A stretch of 64,000 nt of DNA from Anaerolineae bacterium (GTDB lineage: Bacteria; Chloroflexota; Anaerolineae; Anaerolineales; Villigracilaceae). Positions within the stretch are counted from its first letter, which is position 1. Each line of letters opens with the position of its first letter. Under the pieces are notes generated by a model. That model was not told the DNA's origin. It saw nothing but the letters and a program-made list of their open reading frames with translations, and did no database searches. The position numbers and the translations under genes are program-made. Location: positions 17,286-81,285 of the forward strand of contig JABGOQ010000087.1 in assembly GCA_018645405.1 (NCBI GenBank), in the 5' to 3' direction. Of this stretch, positions 31,135-39,990 are shown piece after piece.

Positions 31135-31971
31135 ATGATAAAAACGAAATTTCTATTCTTCTTTGGCTTGCCTCTCCTTTTTGCTCTGCTCGTAGGGCTT
31201 TCTTTTTCGGCACAAGCCTCCTCCTCTCCACAATTTGGTGAGTTTCAAACCCCAACTGCGGGCCCTGATGGACGCATCATCTACACCGTACGAGAGGGAG
31301 ATAATTGTATCCGTATTGAACTGCTTCATGGTATTGACAATAATCAACTCCGCGCGCTCAACCCAGAGCTAGATGAGGACTGCACTGTAATCCCCGGTCA
31401 AAAAATAATGATTGGCATTGGCGGTCCTGCTGCTGCACCAACCATCACCCCCGGACCCTCCCCTACTCCAACACAAGTTTTACCCACACCAACACCTTTT
31501 AATGGGACAACTGAAATCTGCGTCCTTCTTTTTGAGGATAGCAATGGGGATGCCCTCCGCCAGGAAACAGAATTAGGATTGGCAGGTGGCGCAATCAGTG
31601 TTACCAATGCTTTGGGCGGATACTCCGAAACCCAAAATTCGATTAGCGAAATCGACCTTGAGACGGAGGAACCTGCTTCCGTTTGTTTTGCAGATGTTCC
31701 TGAAGGAGAATATACCGTTAGTGCGGCAATCCCTGATGGCTATAACCCGACAATCAATCTTAGCTATTCACTCGAAGTCCAAGCTGGAGATCGGGCGTTT
31801 GTTGGCTTTGGAGCACAACCCCAAACATCCACATCTGAAGACCCAACAGAAGAGGGCAATAATTCATCTGCTTTGCTCGGCATTCTCGGCGCAATCTTAT
31901 TGCTTGGCGGTGCTGGGCTGGCGTGGTACGCAATGCGAATAAACAAACCCTCAACGAAGCTGAAATATTGA
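31135..31971 (+). CDS. LysM-containing membrane-anchored envelope protein
   Basis: 278 residues from the ATG at 31135; earlier in-frame starts (31075) lie inside the promoter region. A signal peptide (residues 1-30, FLFFFGLPLLFALLVGLSFS) leads to a LysM motif (YTVREGDNCIRIELLHGIDN ... LNPELDEDCTVIPGQKIMIG), a Pro/Thr linker, an SdrD/Cna-B-like beta domain (LLFEDSNGDALRQETELGLAGG ... GEYTVSA), and a C-terminal membrane helix with a short basic tail. LysM binds peptidoglycan-type glycans. The protein is exported and anchored at its C-terminus. Confidence 0.85.
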   Translation: MIKTKFLFFFGLPLLFALLVGLSFSAQASSSPQFGEFQTPTAGPDGRIIYTVREGDNCIRIELLHGIDNNQLRALNPELDEDCTVIPGQKIMIGIGGPAAAPTITPGPSPTPTQVLPTPTPFNGTTEICVLLFEDSNGDALRQETELGLAGGAISVTNALGGYSETQNSISEIDLETEEPASVCFADVPEGEYTVSAAIPDGYNPTINLSYSLEVQAGDRAFVGFGAQPQTSTSEDPTEEGNNSSALLGILGAILLLGGAGLAWYAMRINKPSTKLKY

Positions 31972-31990
31972 TCAACTTCTCATAACTTGG

Positions 31991-32020
31991 TAGCCAGTTA
32001 TTCAACTGGCTATTTTTTTT
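31991..32020 (+). terminator. Terminator of the LysM gene
   Basis: TAGCCAGTT and AACTGGCTA arms around ATTC, followed by eight T residues. Confidence 0.92.
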
Positions 32021-32068
32021 AGCCTGAACAGGGAGAATTAGAGTTGTATTAGACCAACCAGCGTACGC

Positions 32069-32098
32069 TTGACTTTCAACCCTCAAATTGCGTAAAAT
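32069..32098 (+). promoter_or_regulatory. Promoter of the dnaJ-family gene
   Basis: TTGACT at 32069-32074, an 18-base spacer and TAAAAT at 32093-32098, 52 bases before the ATG. No CIRCE-type repeat was seen. Confidence 0.55.
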
Positions 32099-32150
32099 AG
32101 GATTGTATCTGTCCGAAAAGAAAACGACACAAAACCCACACAGGTAAAAA

Positions 32151-33080
32151 ATGGAATATAGAGACTATTATAAAATTTTAGGGGTTGAGCGCAAAGCCAG
32201 TCAGGATGAGATTAAGAAGGTCTATCGAAAACTGGCAATGAAATATCACCCTGACAAAAACCCAGACAATAAAGAAGCTGAAGAAAAATTCAAAGAAATC
32301 AATGAAGCGCATCAAGTTTTAAGTGATCCAGAAAAACGCGCTCGTTATGACCAACTTGGCTCATCCTATTCGCAATGGCAACAACGCGGCGCACCCGGTG
32401 ATTTTAACTGGGGTGATTTTTTCGGTGGCGCAGCAGGAAGCGCCCCGCGCGGAGGTTCTCGCCATGTCCGCTATGAGGATGTGGGCGATATGTTTGGTGG
32501 TGGCGGTATGGGCGGATTTTCAGATTTCTTCGAAGCGATGTTCGGGATGGGAGGTGGTAGGGGTGCGCAAGCAAGTCAAAATCCACGTATGCAACCGCAG
32601 CGTTATGAACAGCCAGTCAACATTTCTTTAGAAGAGGCTCATCAGGGCGCAATCCGCATTTTACAGAGCGAAGGAAAGCGTGTTCAAGTCAAAATTCCAG
32701 CAGGTGCAAAAAGCGGAACAAAAGTCCGCGTTAAGGGAAAAGCCCCTGGTGGCGGGGATCTATATCTTAAGGTAACCGTTGACAAAAACGCAAAATTTGA
32801 ACGTAAGGAAGATAATCTTCATACCCAGACCAGCGTAGATGTATTTACCGCGCTTTTGGGTGGAAAAACACAAGTCAAAACACTCAACGGTAATCTTTCA
32901 CTGACAATTCCTGCCGGCACACAGCCAGAACAAGTTATTCGGCTATCAGGTCGGGGGATGCCAAAATTGCGTAGCCCCAAAGATAAAGGTGACCTTTTTG
33001 TGCGCGTGAAAGTGAAAATCCCAAAAGATTTAAGTGAAGAGCAGAAGACTTTATTGAAAGAAGTTGCTGGAAAGAATTAA
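32151..33080 (+). CDS. DnaJ-family co-chaperone without zinc finger (CbpA-like)
   Basis: 309 residues. The N-terminal J domain (about 1-70) has [36 protein letters not shown] with the essential HPD. A Gly/Phe/Met-rich linker (about 85-150) follows, then two C-terminal substrate-binding beta domains ([20 protein letters not shown] ... [19 protein letters not shown] and [16 protein letters not shown]). The four CxxCxGxG zinc repeats of DnaJ are absent, which defines the CbpA type. It stimulates DnaK. The protease gene that follows may belong to the same stress-related unit. Confidence 0.93.
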   Translation: MEYRDYYKILGVERKASQDEIKKVYRKLAMKYHPDKNPDNKEAEEKFKEINEAHQVLSDPEKRARYDQLGSSYSQWQQRGAPGDFNWGDFFGGAAGSAPRGGSRHVRYEDVGDMFGGGGMGGFSDFFEAMFGMGGGRGAQASQNPRMQPQRYEQPVNISLEEAHQGAIRILQSEGKRVQVKIPAGAKSGTKVRVKGKAPGGGDLYLKVTVDKNAKFERKEDNLHTQTSVDVFTALLGGKTQVKTLNGNLSLTIPAGTQPEQVIRLSGRGMPKLRSPKDKGDLFVRVKVKIPKDLSEEQKTLLKEVAGKN

Positions 33081-33128
33081 GAATATTATCTCATCTAAAG
33101 CGAAACTTGCTTTATTTCAGGAGAAAAA

Positions 33129-34262
33129 ATGAAACGAATATTGGTAATTTTATCTGTACTTATCTTGGCTATTCTTTCTTGTCAGGTGACAAGTTCTGAG
33201 CTAAATCCAGCCACCCTTGTGCCTAATGAAGAAAATAGCACAAATGCACCTTCACAAGAAATCTATCTTCCTCCACCTGAGTCTGGAAGTTTAACTGCTC
33301 TTTACGAAAGCGCGCTACCTGGCGTTGTTTCAATCCGTGTTATCACAGATAATGGCAGCGGAATCGGCTCTGGTTTTCTCTTTGACGATCAGGGGCATGT
33401 AGTAACAAATTTCCATGTTGTAGAAGGGGCAACTGAAGTGGAAGTAGATTTCTCTTCTGGTTTTAAAACCTACGGAACAGTAATCGGTACAGACTTGGAT
33501 TCAGACTTGGCGGTCATTAAAGTAAATATTCCTGCCGAAGAACTTCACCCTCTCCCCATTGGCGACTCAGATTTGCTTCGTGTTGGGCAAACGGTTATCG
33601 CTATTGGTAATCCATTTGGCTTGAGCGGAACGATGACAACGGGGATTGTCTCAGCTCTCGGACGAACACTTGATTCTATGAATGATGCCCCTGGCGGTGG
33701 TTTTTTCACGGCAGGTGACATCATCCAAACCGATGCAGCCATCAACCCTGGTAACTCTGGGGGACCACTCTTTAATCTCAGTGGTGAAGTAATTGGCATC
33801 AACCGTGCTATTCGCACAACAAGTTTTTCAGATGGAGGAGAACCTGTCAACTCGGGAATCGGTTTTGCCATCTCTATCAATATCGTGAAACGCGTCGTCC
33901 CCAGTTTGATCACAAAAGGCATTTATGATTATCCCTATATGGGAATCTCATCTCTCAGCGATCTTAGCCTACGTAGCATCGAAGTACTCGGCCTTGAACA
34001 ACAAACTGGTGCCTATATAACAAATATCTCACCAAATAGCCCTGCAGAAGAAGCTGGTCTGCGAGGTGCGAGCCCCAATGGAAATGGTGTCCCCACTGGT
34101 GGTGATCTTATTATCGGCATTGACGGGCAAGAAGTACAGCAATTTGATTCGTTGCTAAAATATCTCATCAACCATAAATCCCCAGGTGACATAGTCACCC
34201 TGACCATTCTCCGTGATAGCCAAGAGATTGAGCTTGAAATGACCTTGGCTAAGAGACCTTAA
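33129..34262 (+). CDS. HtrA/DegP-like serine protease lipoprotein
   Basis: 377 residues, ATG preceded by CAGGAG. A lipoprotein signal ends in LAILSC (Cys18), so it is probably tethered to the outer face of the membrane. The trypsin-like domain has the full triad: His96 in TNFHVV, Asp126 in SDLAVI, Ser210 in GNSGGPL. One PDZ domain (about 275-375) has YMGISSLSDL ... NSPAEEAGLRG and DLIIGIDGQEV. It would degrade misfolded exported proteins. It lies 48 bases after the CbpA-like gene. Confidence 0.93.
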   Translation: MKRILVILSVLILAILSCQVTSSELNPATLVPNEENSTNAPSQEIYLPPPESGSLTALYESALPGVVSIRVITDNGSGIGSGFLFDDQGHVVTNFHVVEGATEVEVDFSSGFKTYGTVIGTDLDSDLAVIKVNIPAEELHPLPIGDSDLLRVGQTVIAIGNPFGLSGTMTTGIVSALGRTLDSMNDAPGGGFFTAGDIIQTDAAINPGNSGGPLFNLSGEVIGINRAIRTTSFSDGGEPVNSGIGFAISINIVKRVVPSLITKGIYDYPYMGISSLSDLSLRSIEVLGLEQQTGAYITNISPNSPAEEAGLRGASPNGNGVPTGGDLIIGIDGQEVQQFDSLLKYLINHKSPGDIVTLTILRDSQEIELEMTLAKRP

Positions 34263-34358
34263 GACAGTCTTTTATAATTAATTTATGAAGTGAAAGGAGC
34301 AACAAGCACCCAATTTTGTACATTTCGTTCCAATCCAATTTCAAAATAAGGAGTGATT

Positions 34359-35402
34359 ATGTTAAGCGACAAGGCTATAAGTGAACTACTGGATTATAAA
34401 AGTGATAACCTTGTACTCAGTATTTATCTGAACACTACCGAAAAAACACCAGAAGCCTATAAATTGACCTTACGCTCCATGCTTAAAGGAATTAATATGC
34501 CCTCCGATGAGGAGGCAATTATCCGGTATATTGAACACAAATATTCCAGAGAAGGGCGCAGCCTTGCTCTCTTCTCTTGTGCAGCAGAAAAATTTTTCCG
34601 CGCCTACCCTCTTTCTGTCCCCGTCCACAGCCGTATCCATATCGGAAGCAAACCCTATGTACGTCCGCTCGCAAATATCCTCGACGCGTACGGTGCATAC
34701 GGTGTCGCACTGGTCGATAAACAAGGCGCACGCCTCTTCCACTTCCATTTGGGTGAATTAGTTGAACAAGAAGGTGTGATGGGCGATGAAGTTCATCAAG
34801 TTAGGGGCGTGCAAAGTAGCAAAAACCCCGTCAAGCGCAATATCAAAGAATCGGCAGAATTTGCAATGGCATTTTTCGGTGAGAAAAAGGTGCGTCGTAT
34901 CTTACTTGGCGGAACAGAAGAAAATTTAGCACAATTTCAAAATAATTTACCGAAGAAATGGCAAAGCCTTGTTGTGGGTACATTTTCTTTGGGGATGACG
35001 GCGAATCAGCACGAAGTTTTAGATGAGGCGATTAAGGTGGGGTCAGCCGCTGAAGAAAAACGGGAAGCCGGACTCGTCCTGCAAATGAACACCGCCGCGG
35101 CAAAACACGCTGAGGGCGTGGTGGGCTTGCGTGATACACTCCGCGCCTCCCACGAGGGGCGTATTCAGACCTTGCTCGTTGATGAAAACTATCATGCCCC
35201 CGGTTATCAATGTGAGGGCTGTGGGCATCTTGCCGCTGAAAAACAGGATTCTTGCCCCTTCTGTGGCGAGCAATTTGCTAAAATCACCGATGCGGCAGAA
35301 GTAGCCGTTCGCAAAGTGATGCTGGCTGGCGGCGTGGTCGAAATTGTCCGTGATAACCCCAAAATGGCAGAGGTCGGGATTGGTGGACTGCTAAGATATT
35401 AG
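34359..35402 (+). CDS. baeRF-type (bacterial/archaeal release-factor-like) protein with zinc ribbon
   Basis: 347 residues. The ATG at 34359 is chosen because AAGGAG ends six bases before it; a GTG at 34353 overlaps that site. The N-terminal part (SIYLNTTEKTPEAYKLTLRSML, LALFSCAAEKFFRAYPLSVPV, YGVALVDKQGARLFHFHLGEL) and the middle (VRRILLGGTEENLAQFQNNLPK) match the eRF1 domain 2/3-like baeRF families. The C-terminal part has a CxxC...CxxC zinc ribbon (YQCEGCGHL ... SCPFCGEQF). It lacks a GGQ-type loop, so peptidyl-tRNA hydrolysis is doubtful. A ribosome-linked stress role is inferred only from the family. Confidence 0.75.
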   Translation: MLSDKAISELLDYKSDNLVLSIYLNTTEKTPEAYKLTLRSMLKGINMPSDEEAIIRYIEHKYSREGRSLALFSCAAEKFFRAYPLSVPVHSRIHIGSKPYVRPLANILDAYGAYGVALVDKQGARLFHFHLGELVEQEGVMGDEVHQVRGVQSSKNPVKRNIKESAEFAMAFFGEKKVRRILLGGTEENLAQFQNNLPKKWQSLVVGTFSLGMTANQHEVLDEAIKVGSAAEEKREAGLVLQMNTAAAKHAEGVVGLRDTLRASHEGRIQTLLVDENYHAPGYQCEGCGHLAAEKQDSCPFCGEQFAKITDAAEVAVRKVMLAGGVVEIVRDNPKMAEVGIGGLLRY

Positions 35403-35408
35403 ATAATC

Positions 35409-35437
35409 GTAGGGGTGGGTCTCAGACCCACCCCTAC
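35409..35437. repeat. Near-perfect palindrome (REP-like)
   Basis: GTAGGGGTGGGTCT, one base, then its exact complement AGACCCACCCCTAC. It has no T-tail, so it is more a repeat than a terminator. It begins seven bases after a stop codon. Confidence 0.7.
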
Positions 35438-35484
35438 AGAAACAAAACAGGCTTCTTGCCTTATGTCGAAAACAGGAGGTAATT

Positions 35485-35946
35485 ATGACAAAAATAAATA
35501 ACATAAAACTAATCATTTTTAGTGTTCTTATAATAATAACTTTAACCTGTTGTGGAGAGGCACCCCTACCTGTTGAAACACAACTCACTAATCCCTGTGC
35601 TTCAGAAGATATTAGTGCATATATTGCAGGTATTGATGATATAGCAAAACGATTCGAAGGTAAAACAGCCATAGCTGAAAACACCTCGCCTGAAAATCTG
35701 GAACTGATTATTAAAGAAATGCAAGCAATAGGGCAAGAACTTGAAATATTAGATACACCTTCCTGTGCCTTAAAAGTAAAAGCGGCATTAGATAGCTATA
35801 TCTTCTCAGAGAGCCAATGTTATTTTGGTAATTATGCTGTTGAAATCTCTGGGAAAGATTCTCAAGAAAAGAAAACTGACTTTTGTAGTTTAGCTTTAGA
35901 GCAATTAGCCTATTACAATACCCAAAGAAATGCCTTGAGCGAATAA
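35485..35946 (+). CDS. Small secreted lipoprotein of unknown function
   Basis: 153 residues. An excellent ribosome site (AGGAGG) precedes the ATG. A lipoprotein signal peptide (IKLIIFSVLIIITLTC) gives a lipidated Cys near residue 22. The mature part is helical and contains four cysteines (about positions 38, 94, 107 and 132) that could form disulfides. No family was recognised. Stand-alone between a palindrome and a terminator. Confidence 0.7.
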   Translation: MTKINNIKLIIFSVLIIITLTCCGEAPLPVETQLTNPCASEDISAYIAGIDDIAKRFEGKTAIAENTSPENLELIIKEMQAIGQELEILDTPSCALKVKAALDSYIFSESQCYFGNYAVEISGKDSQEKKTDFCSLALEQLAYYNTQRNALSE

Positions 35947-36000
35947 CAGGCACAGATAAAATGTTTTTCTCTTTGGAAACGCTCTATCTAAAATAAAAAC

Positions 36001-36025
36001 GGGTTGCCCATGCAACCCATTTTTT
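36001..36025 (+). terminator. Terminator of the small lipoprotein gene
   Basis: GGGTTGC and GCAACCC arms around CCAT, followed by ATTTTTTC. Confidence 0.85.
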
Positions 36026-36058
36026 CTTTAAAGTCTTGGTATCTTGGTAGTTCAAATT

Positions 36059-36703
36059 CTACTCTCTAAACCGCTCTTCTTCCCATACATCTGCCCGATT
36101 ATGATAGGCACCGTTCTCCCAATAGCCAAGTCTGTCAGCTGCCATAAACTCAAGTGAGCGCAACCATTTAGCACCCTTCCAAAAATAGGGCGATTCCAAC
36201 TCCCCCGCCTTCTCAGGGATGTGCCCAATCACTCCACGTAGAGGATAACCATGATCGGGAGTCAATGGTACACCATCAAAATGCGTAGCGAGCAAAAAGC
36301 TCTCTTGCAGAGCAACTTCCAAAGGAAGATTAGTTGTGTAGCCATGTTCAGCGTGCTGCATAACATGAGTCACATTTGGTTTGAGTTTAATTAATTCGGC
36401 ATCAAGCATTGCTTTGAGTGAAACACCTTCCCAAAGGGTATCGGCTTTGCTCCAAGTTGTGACACAGTGAATATCCATCAAGACTTTGGTACGTGGTAAA
36501 GATTGGAATTCATCCCAGTTCCAGCTTTTTTCTCCTTCCACTTCGCCCCAAACCCGAAAATCCCATGTTGCAGGCGTAAAGGGCGGGATAGGTCCCACAT
36601 GCAAAACAGGAAATTTCAGGGTCAGTGATTGCCCTGGAGGCAGACGGTTTTCTTCGCGAATGCGCTCTTCTTCTTTTCGGCGGTCTAGATTAGGTTTATT
36701 CAT
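36059..36703 (-). CDS. Sulfite oxidase-like molybdopterin oxidoreductase
   Basis: 214 residues. It matches the oxidoreductase molybdopterin-binding domain of the sulfite oxidase/MsrP (YedY) family: WDFRVWGEVE, then the Mo-ligand cysteine in MDIHCVTTWSKADTLWEGV, HAEHGYTTNLPLE, LATHFDGVPLTPDHGYPLRGVI and the closing YFWKGAKWLRSLEF. The Tat signal and dimerisation domain are missing, so it is likely a short cytoplasmic enzyme. Substrate unknown. No electron-transfer partner is adjacent. Confidence 0.9.
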   Translation of the reverse strand: MNKPNLDRRKEEERIREENRLPPGQSLTLKFPVLHVGPIPPFTPATWDFRVWGEVEGEKSWNWDEFQSLPRTKVLMDIHCVTTWSKADTLWEGVSLKAMLDAELIKLKPNVTHVMQHAEHGYTTNLPLEVALQESFLLATHFDGVPLTPDHGYPLRGVIGHIPEKAGELESPYFWKGAKWLRSLEFMAADRLGYWENGAYHNRADVWEEERFRE

Positions 36704-36740
36704 ATTTTTTTCTCCTATGCGAAAATTATACCAATAAGAA

Positions 36741-36776
36741 TAAAAAGTGCTGATGAATATTCATCAGCACTTTTTA
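36741..36776. terminator. Perfect palindromic bidirectional terminator
   Basis: AAAAAGTGCTGATGAATA pairs perfectly with TATTCATCAGCACTTTTT. It lies downstream of the UPF0173 gene on the minus strand. Confidence 0.88.
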
Positions 36777-36794
36777 TTTTAAAATCACCTTTTT

Positions 36795-37478
36795 CTAAAA
36801 CTCGAAACTCTCCCCCGCTGCCAAAACTACCACTCTGGCTTGCATCTCATCTTCAACGCGATCTGCCCAACTTATTGGGTTTTGAGCAATTAAATCCCAA
36901 GTATTGTAGTGGATCGGGATAACTACTTTTGGTCGCAAAAACTTAACCGCTTTGAGCGCATCATCGGGACCCATCGTGAAATTATCACCAATAGGGATTA
37001 CGGCAAGGTCAATGCCCTCATCCCCAATCAGTTGCATATCGCCGAAGAGGCCTGTATCTTGTGCCATATAGATTTTCTTCCCGTCATTGGTTGTCAGCAA
37101 AAATCCAGCTGGGTTGCCGCCGTAGCTCCCATCAGGGAGAGCCGATCCGTGCAATGCAAGAGTCAATTTAAGATAGCCAAAAGGATGCTGGAATCCGCCG
37201 CCAAGATGCTGGGGATGCACCTTTGATACACCTTGTGTCTCAAACCAGTTTGCAATCTCAAAATTGGAGATGACAAGAGCATCTGTCCGCTCTGCAATAG
37301 ATACCGTATCCCCAACATGATCACCGTGCCCGTGACTGACGAGGATGAAGTTTGCTTCCATTTCATCGGCAGTTACTGGGGCTGAGGGGTTATCCGTAAA
37401 AAAGGGGTCGATGAGCAATTTATGTCCATCTGTTTCAAGACCGAGAGTTGCGTGTCCGTACCATGTAAATTTGTTCAT
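36795..37478 (-). CDS. UPF0173 metal-dependent hydrolase
   Basis: 227 residues, typical length of the UPF0173 MBL-fold family. Motifs: MNKFTWYGHATLGLET at the N-terminus, the metal site LVSHGHGDHVGDT, MAQDTGLFGDMQLIG, VIPIGDNFTMGPDDA and the C-terminal VIPIHYNTW. The ATG has a near-perfect AGGAGG site. The family is cytoplasmic; the reaction is not established. Confidence 0.93.
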   Translation of the reverse strand: MNKFTWYGHATLGLETDGHKLLIDPFFTDNPSAPVTADEMEANFILVSHGHGDHVGDTVSIAERTDALVISNFEIANWFETQGVSKVHPQHLGGGFQHPFGYLKLTLALHGSALPDGSYGGNPAGFLLTTNDGKKIYMAQDTGLFGDMQLIGDEGIDLAVIPIGDNFTMGPDDALKAVKFLRPKVVIPIHYNTWDLIAQNPISWADRVEDEMQARVVVLAAGESFEF

Positions 37479-37719
37479 GTCTTCCTCCTAGTTGATTGGG
37501 TTTTGGCGTGTTGTCCATTTTTTTGTCGATTCTCTTTATTAAATGGAATCCAGCCAAAGGTGGAGAGCGTTTCACCTCTTTGGTATGTAATTTTAGTATA
37601 ACGAAAACAGATGAAAAGTCAATTTTTATCACAGATTCTCATCATCCGTCAAAGCTGATAGTTCCTGATAGCTTCTTTTGGGTAAATTTATGCTCGATGA
37701 TTTCAAAAGGAGATTTATA

Positions 37720-38115
37720 ATGGAAATTCCACGTCATTGGCGTTTGAAGAAACAACGATATGGTTTGATTGGTGAAGTTTGCCCCCATTGCGATTCTAAA
37801 ATTTTCCCGCCCCGCGACATTTGCCCAGATTGTGGTAAAGAAGCAAAAGATGAATTTGCCTTCAGTGGCGAGGGTGAAGTTTATTCGTACACAACAATTT
37901 ATAATGCCCCCAGCGGATTTGAACATACAATCCCTTATACAGTTGCATTAGTGCAGCTAGAAGAAGGTCCTTTAGTGACAGCGCAGCTGACTGATGTGGA
38001 CGAAGATCATGTTTCGATTGGGATGCCTGTAGAAATGGTGACGCGCAAATTGCGAGAAGATGGCGATGAGCGGGGCATGTTGGTTTATGGGTATAAATTT
38101 CGTCCCCAAGCGTAG
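37720..38115 (+). CDS. Zinc-ribbon OB-fold protein (DUF35/ChsH2-like)
   Basis: 131 residues from the ATG at 37720 (AAAAGGAG upstream); an in-frame start at 37678 lacks a site. The N-terminal rubredoxin-like ribbon has CPHC and CPDC, then an OB fold (FSGEGEVYSYTTIYNAPSGFEHTIPYTVALVQLEEGPLVTAQL). The family accompanies acyl-CoA-acting thiolases or hydratases as a lipid/CoA-binding partner. No such partner is adjacent here, so it may act with an enzyme encoded elsewhere. Confidence 0.88.
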   Translation: MEIPRHWRLKKQRYGLIGEVCPHCDSKIFPPRDICPDCGKEAKDEFAFSGEGEVYSYTTIYNAPSGFEHTIPYTVALVQLEEGPLVTAQLTDVDEDHVSIGMPVEMVTRKLREDGDERGMLVYGYKFRPQA

Positions 38116-38311
38116 GCGGCAACGTAGGCGGCAGAAAAATATCGCTTGGAGGGCATTTTTTCAATCAAATTGTGCTTGGATTCAAGTAGTAAGTGCAACA
38201 AAACGAAAGGTCGAAGAAAGAGCGGTCTAGCCGGTCTTTTTTTGGAAAATTGTTGACATGTTAGGCGTAGAGATAGAGATCAGCACCATTCCCAAGATAG
38301 CTTCTTCACAA

Positions 38312-38351
38312 AACAAAAAAAGGTCTGCTGAAAAACAGTCCTTTTTTGTTT
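38312..38351 (+). terminator. Terminator-like hairpin in the gap after the DUF35 gene
   Basis: AACAAAAAAAGG and CCTTTTTTGTT arms, with an inner CTG/CAG pair. The rest of the 38116-38412 gap holds only a short direct repeat (CGTAGGCGGCA, twice, about 38112-38137) and no gene that I can see. Confidence 0.6.
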
Positions 38352-38412
38352 AAGTTGTCCGCCTTGTAATAACGACTTACCGTGGGTGGTATATTATTGC
38401 CAAAGTCCTTTT

Positions 38413-39888
38413 TTATGCTGTCCACTTTTGTAGGTCTTGATCTAGCTGAGCTAAGTCCACAAGTCGAATTCCACTTGCGTCCCAATTAGAGTCAGAGGGC
38501 AGTTCTTCCATAATTTGATTTTCGTAAACCAACGCACTTGATGTCCACCCTGAACGAGAAAATCCTGTAAAAAAGATTTGCCAATTTCCTTCTTCTGGAA
38601 TAATGTTATTCGTTTTTTTCTCTATCAGCTCCTTAAGCACTTTGGGCTTGGTTTGGCTGCGTGTCCATTTGCACTCACCTAGAATCAAGGTCTTTTCCAT
38701 AGAATTGAAACCAACGACATCCACCTGTGCTTTCGCATTCCATGTGCTGCCTACTTGATCTGGAAGATAAGGAAGTTCCCCTTTTGCCCCGGCTCGGATT
38801 GTCCACTCGCGGCATATTTCCTCCCATGTATAAGTGCCGATGAAATCTATGAGATGTTTGCTGATTTCTGCTAGAGCCTGATCTTGTATACCAAGAGCGA
38901 GTTGTTCTTGTCGATTTTCTAAAAAGCGGAAGTAGAAACGCAGATAGGGATCTGTGATATGGTAACGCCCCGCGCGGGAATTCTTTTTTACAGTTATGGG
39001 GATGCGTCTCTCAACGAATCCAGAATCCTTAAGTACGCTCAAGTATTTACTCACATGCCCACTTGCCAAGCCTGTGCTGGCAACAATCTCCTTGAGGACA
39101 TGTGCGCCATTTGCAATAGCACTTAGAATGGAAATATAGTTATGTGGATCAGAGACAAAATCTTGCAAGAGTAATTTTGGTTCTGCTTGAAGCAAGTTGT
39201 TAGGGGTAAGAAGATTATCTTTTATGTTTTGGGAGATCGTTTTTTGTGGGTCTATTCTTTCCCAATAAGCTGGGACTCCGCCAAATATCGCATAAATGGC
39301 TACTCTATCTACTGCCGAGTAATTTGGAAAAAAACGAGCTGTGGCTCCAAAAGAGAAAGGTTGTAGATATAACTGAGCAGAAGCACGACCATATAAAGGG
39401 GCTTGATAGGAGAGAAACTCCCGTTTCATCATCCCCAAATGGGAGCCGGAAAGGCATAAAAAGAGATTGCGCTTAGAAAGAAGATGATCCCATAGATTTT
39501 GCAATTGCCCGGCTATGTCTGGAGTAACTTCAAGCAGGTAGGTGAATTCGTCTATAAAAAGAGCCAGACGTTCTTTTTCTGCGAGAGAAGCGACTTCCTG
39601 AAAAGCTTGTTGCCAACTTGCATAGCTAAAATTCTCTGGAGCAGGAGTATTGGGGTTAGTAAAATTATAGACCGCTTGAGAAAATGAGCGTAATTGATTA
39701 GCAGATGATGTGTGCGTTGCAACCCAATAGAGAGCACGTTGCTTGGATTGGCGCATCCATTCTACAAGTAAGGCGGTTTTCCCTACTCGTCGTCGCCCAT
39801 ACAACACTAAAAATTCAGCATGTGGGGAGTCCCATAACTTTTCTATTTGTTGTAGCTCTTTCCGTCTATCTAAAAAATCAAACCTCAT
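38413..39888 (-). CDS. AAA-type ATPase with winged helix and DUF234 domain
   Basis: 491 residues. Walker A is LYGRRRVGKTALLVEWM near residue 35; Walker B is LALFIDEFTYLLE. A winged helix follows (LKEIVASTGLASGHVSKYLSVLKDSGFVERRIPI), then an endonuclease-like DUF234 C-terminus with the conserved WEEICREW and DVVGFNSMEKTLILGECKWT (the ExK-like GECKW motif). The family is common in archaea and Chloroflexota, often next to mobile DNA; its task is unclear. A palindrome just upstream may be its own operator. Confidence 0.9.
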   Translation of the reverse strand: MRFDFLDRRKELQQIEKLWDSPHAEFLVLYGRRRVGKTALLVEWMRQSKQRALYWVATHTSSANQLRSFSQAVYNFTNPNTPAPENFSYASWQQAFQEVASLAEKERLALFIDEFTYLLEVTPDIAGQLQNLWDHLLSKRNLFLCLSGSHLGMMKREFLSYQAPLYGRASAQLYLQPFSFGATARFFPNYSAVDRVAIYAIFGGVPAYWERIDPQKTISQNIKDNLLTPNNLLQAEPKLLLQDFVSDPHNYISILSAIANGAHVLKEIVASTGLASGHVSKYLSVLKDSGFVERRIPITVKKNSRAGRYHITDPYLRFYFRFLENRQEQLALGIQDQALAEISKHLIDFIGTYTWEEICREWTIRAGAKGELPYLPDQVGSTWNAKAQVDVVGFNSMEKTLILGECKWTRSQTKPKVLKELIEKKTNNIIPEEGNWQIFFTGFSRSGWTSSALVYENQIMEELPSDSNWDASGIRLVDLAQLDQDLQKWTA

Positions 39889-39914
39889 CGTGTATCACCT
39901 CACTTTACATGCTT

Positions 39915-39945
39915 TATACTTTCAAGTATTATACTCGAAAGTATA
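39915..39945. promoter_or_regulatory. Inverted repeat upstream of the DUF234 ATPase gene
   Basis: TATACTTTC and GAAAGTATA (9 bp each) around a 13-base centre, ending 27 bases before the ATG on the minus strand. The A/T-rich centre could hold a -10 box, so an autoregulatory operator is plausible. Confidence 0.4.
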
Positions 39946-39990
39946 AAGATGCGCTGGTGTCTAAGCACACCCACTACGTCTTCAAGGTAT

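Noticed and set aside
35409..35437. Rho-independent terminator
   Set aside because: The stem is strong but no run of T follows on either side.
38260..38400. A TTGACA-like box (about 38253) and further small gene in the 38116-38412 gap
   Set aside because: TTGACATG is followed by no convincing -10 box or open frame before the convergent ATPase gene.
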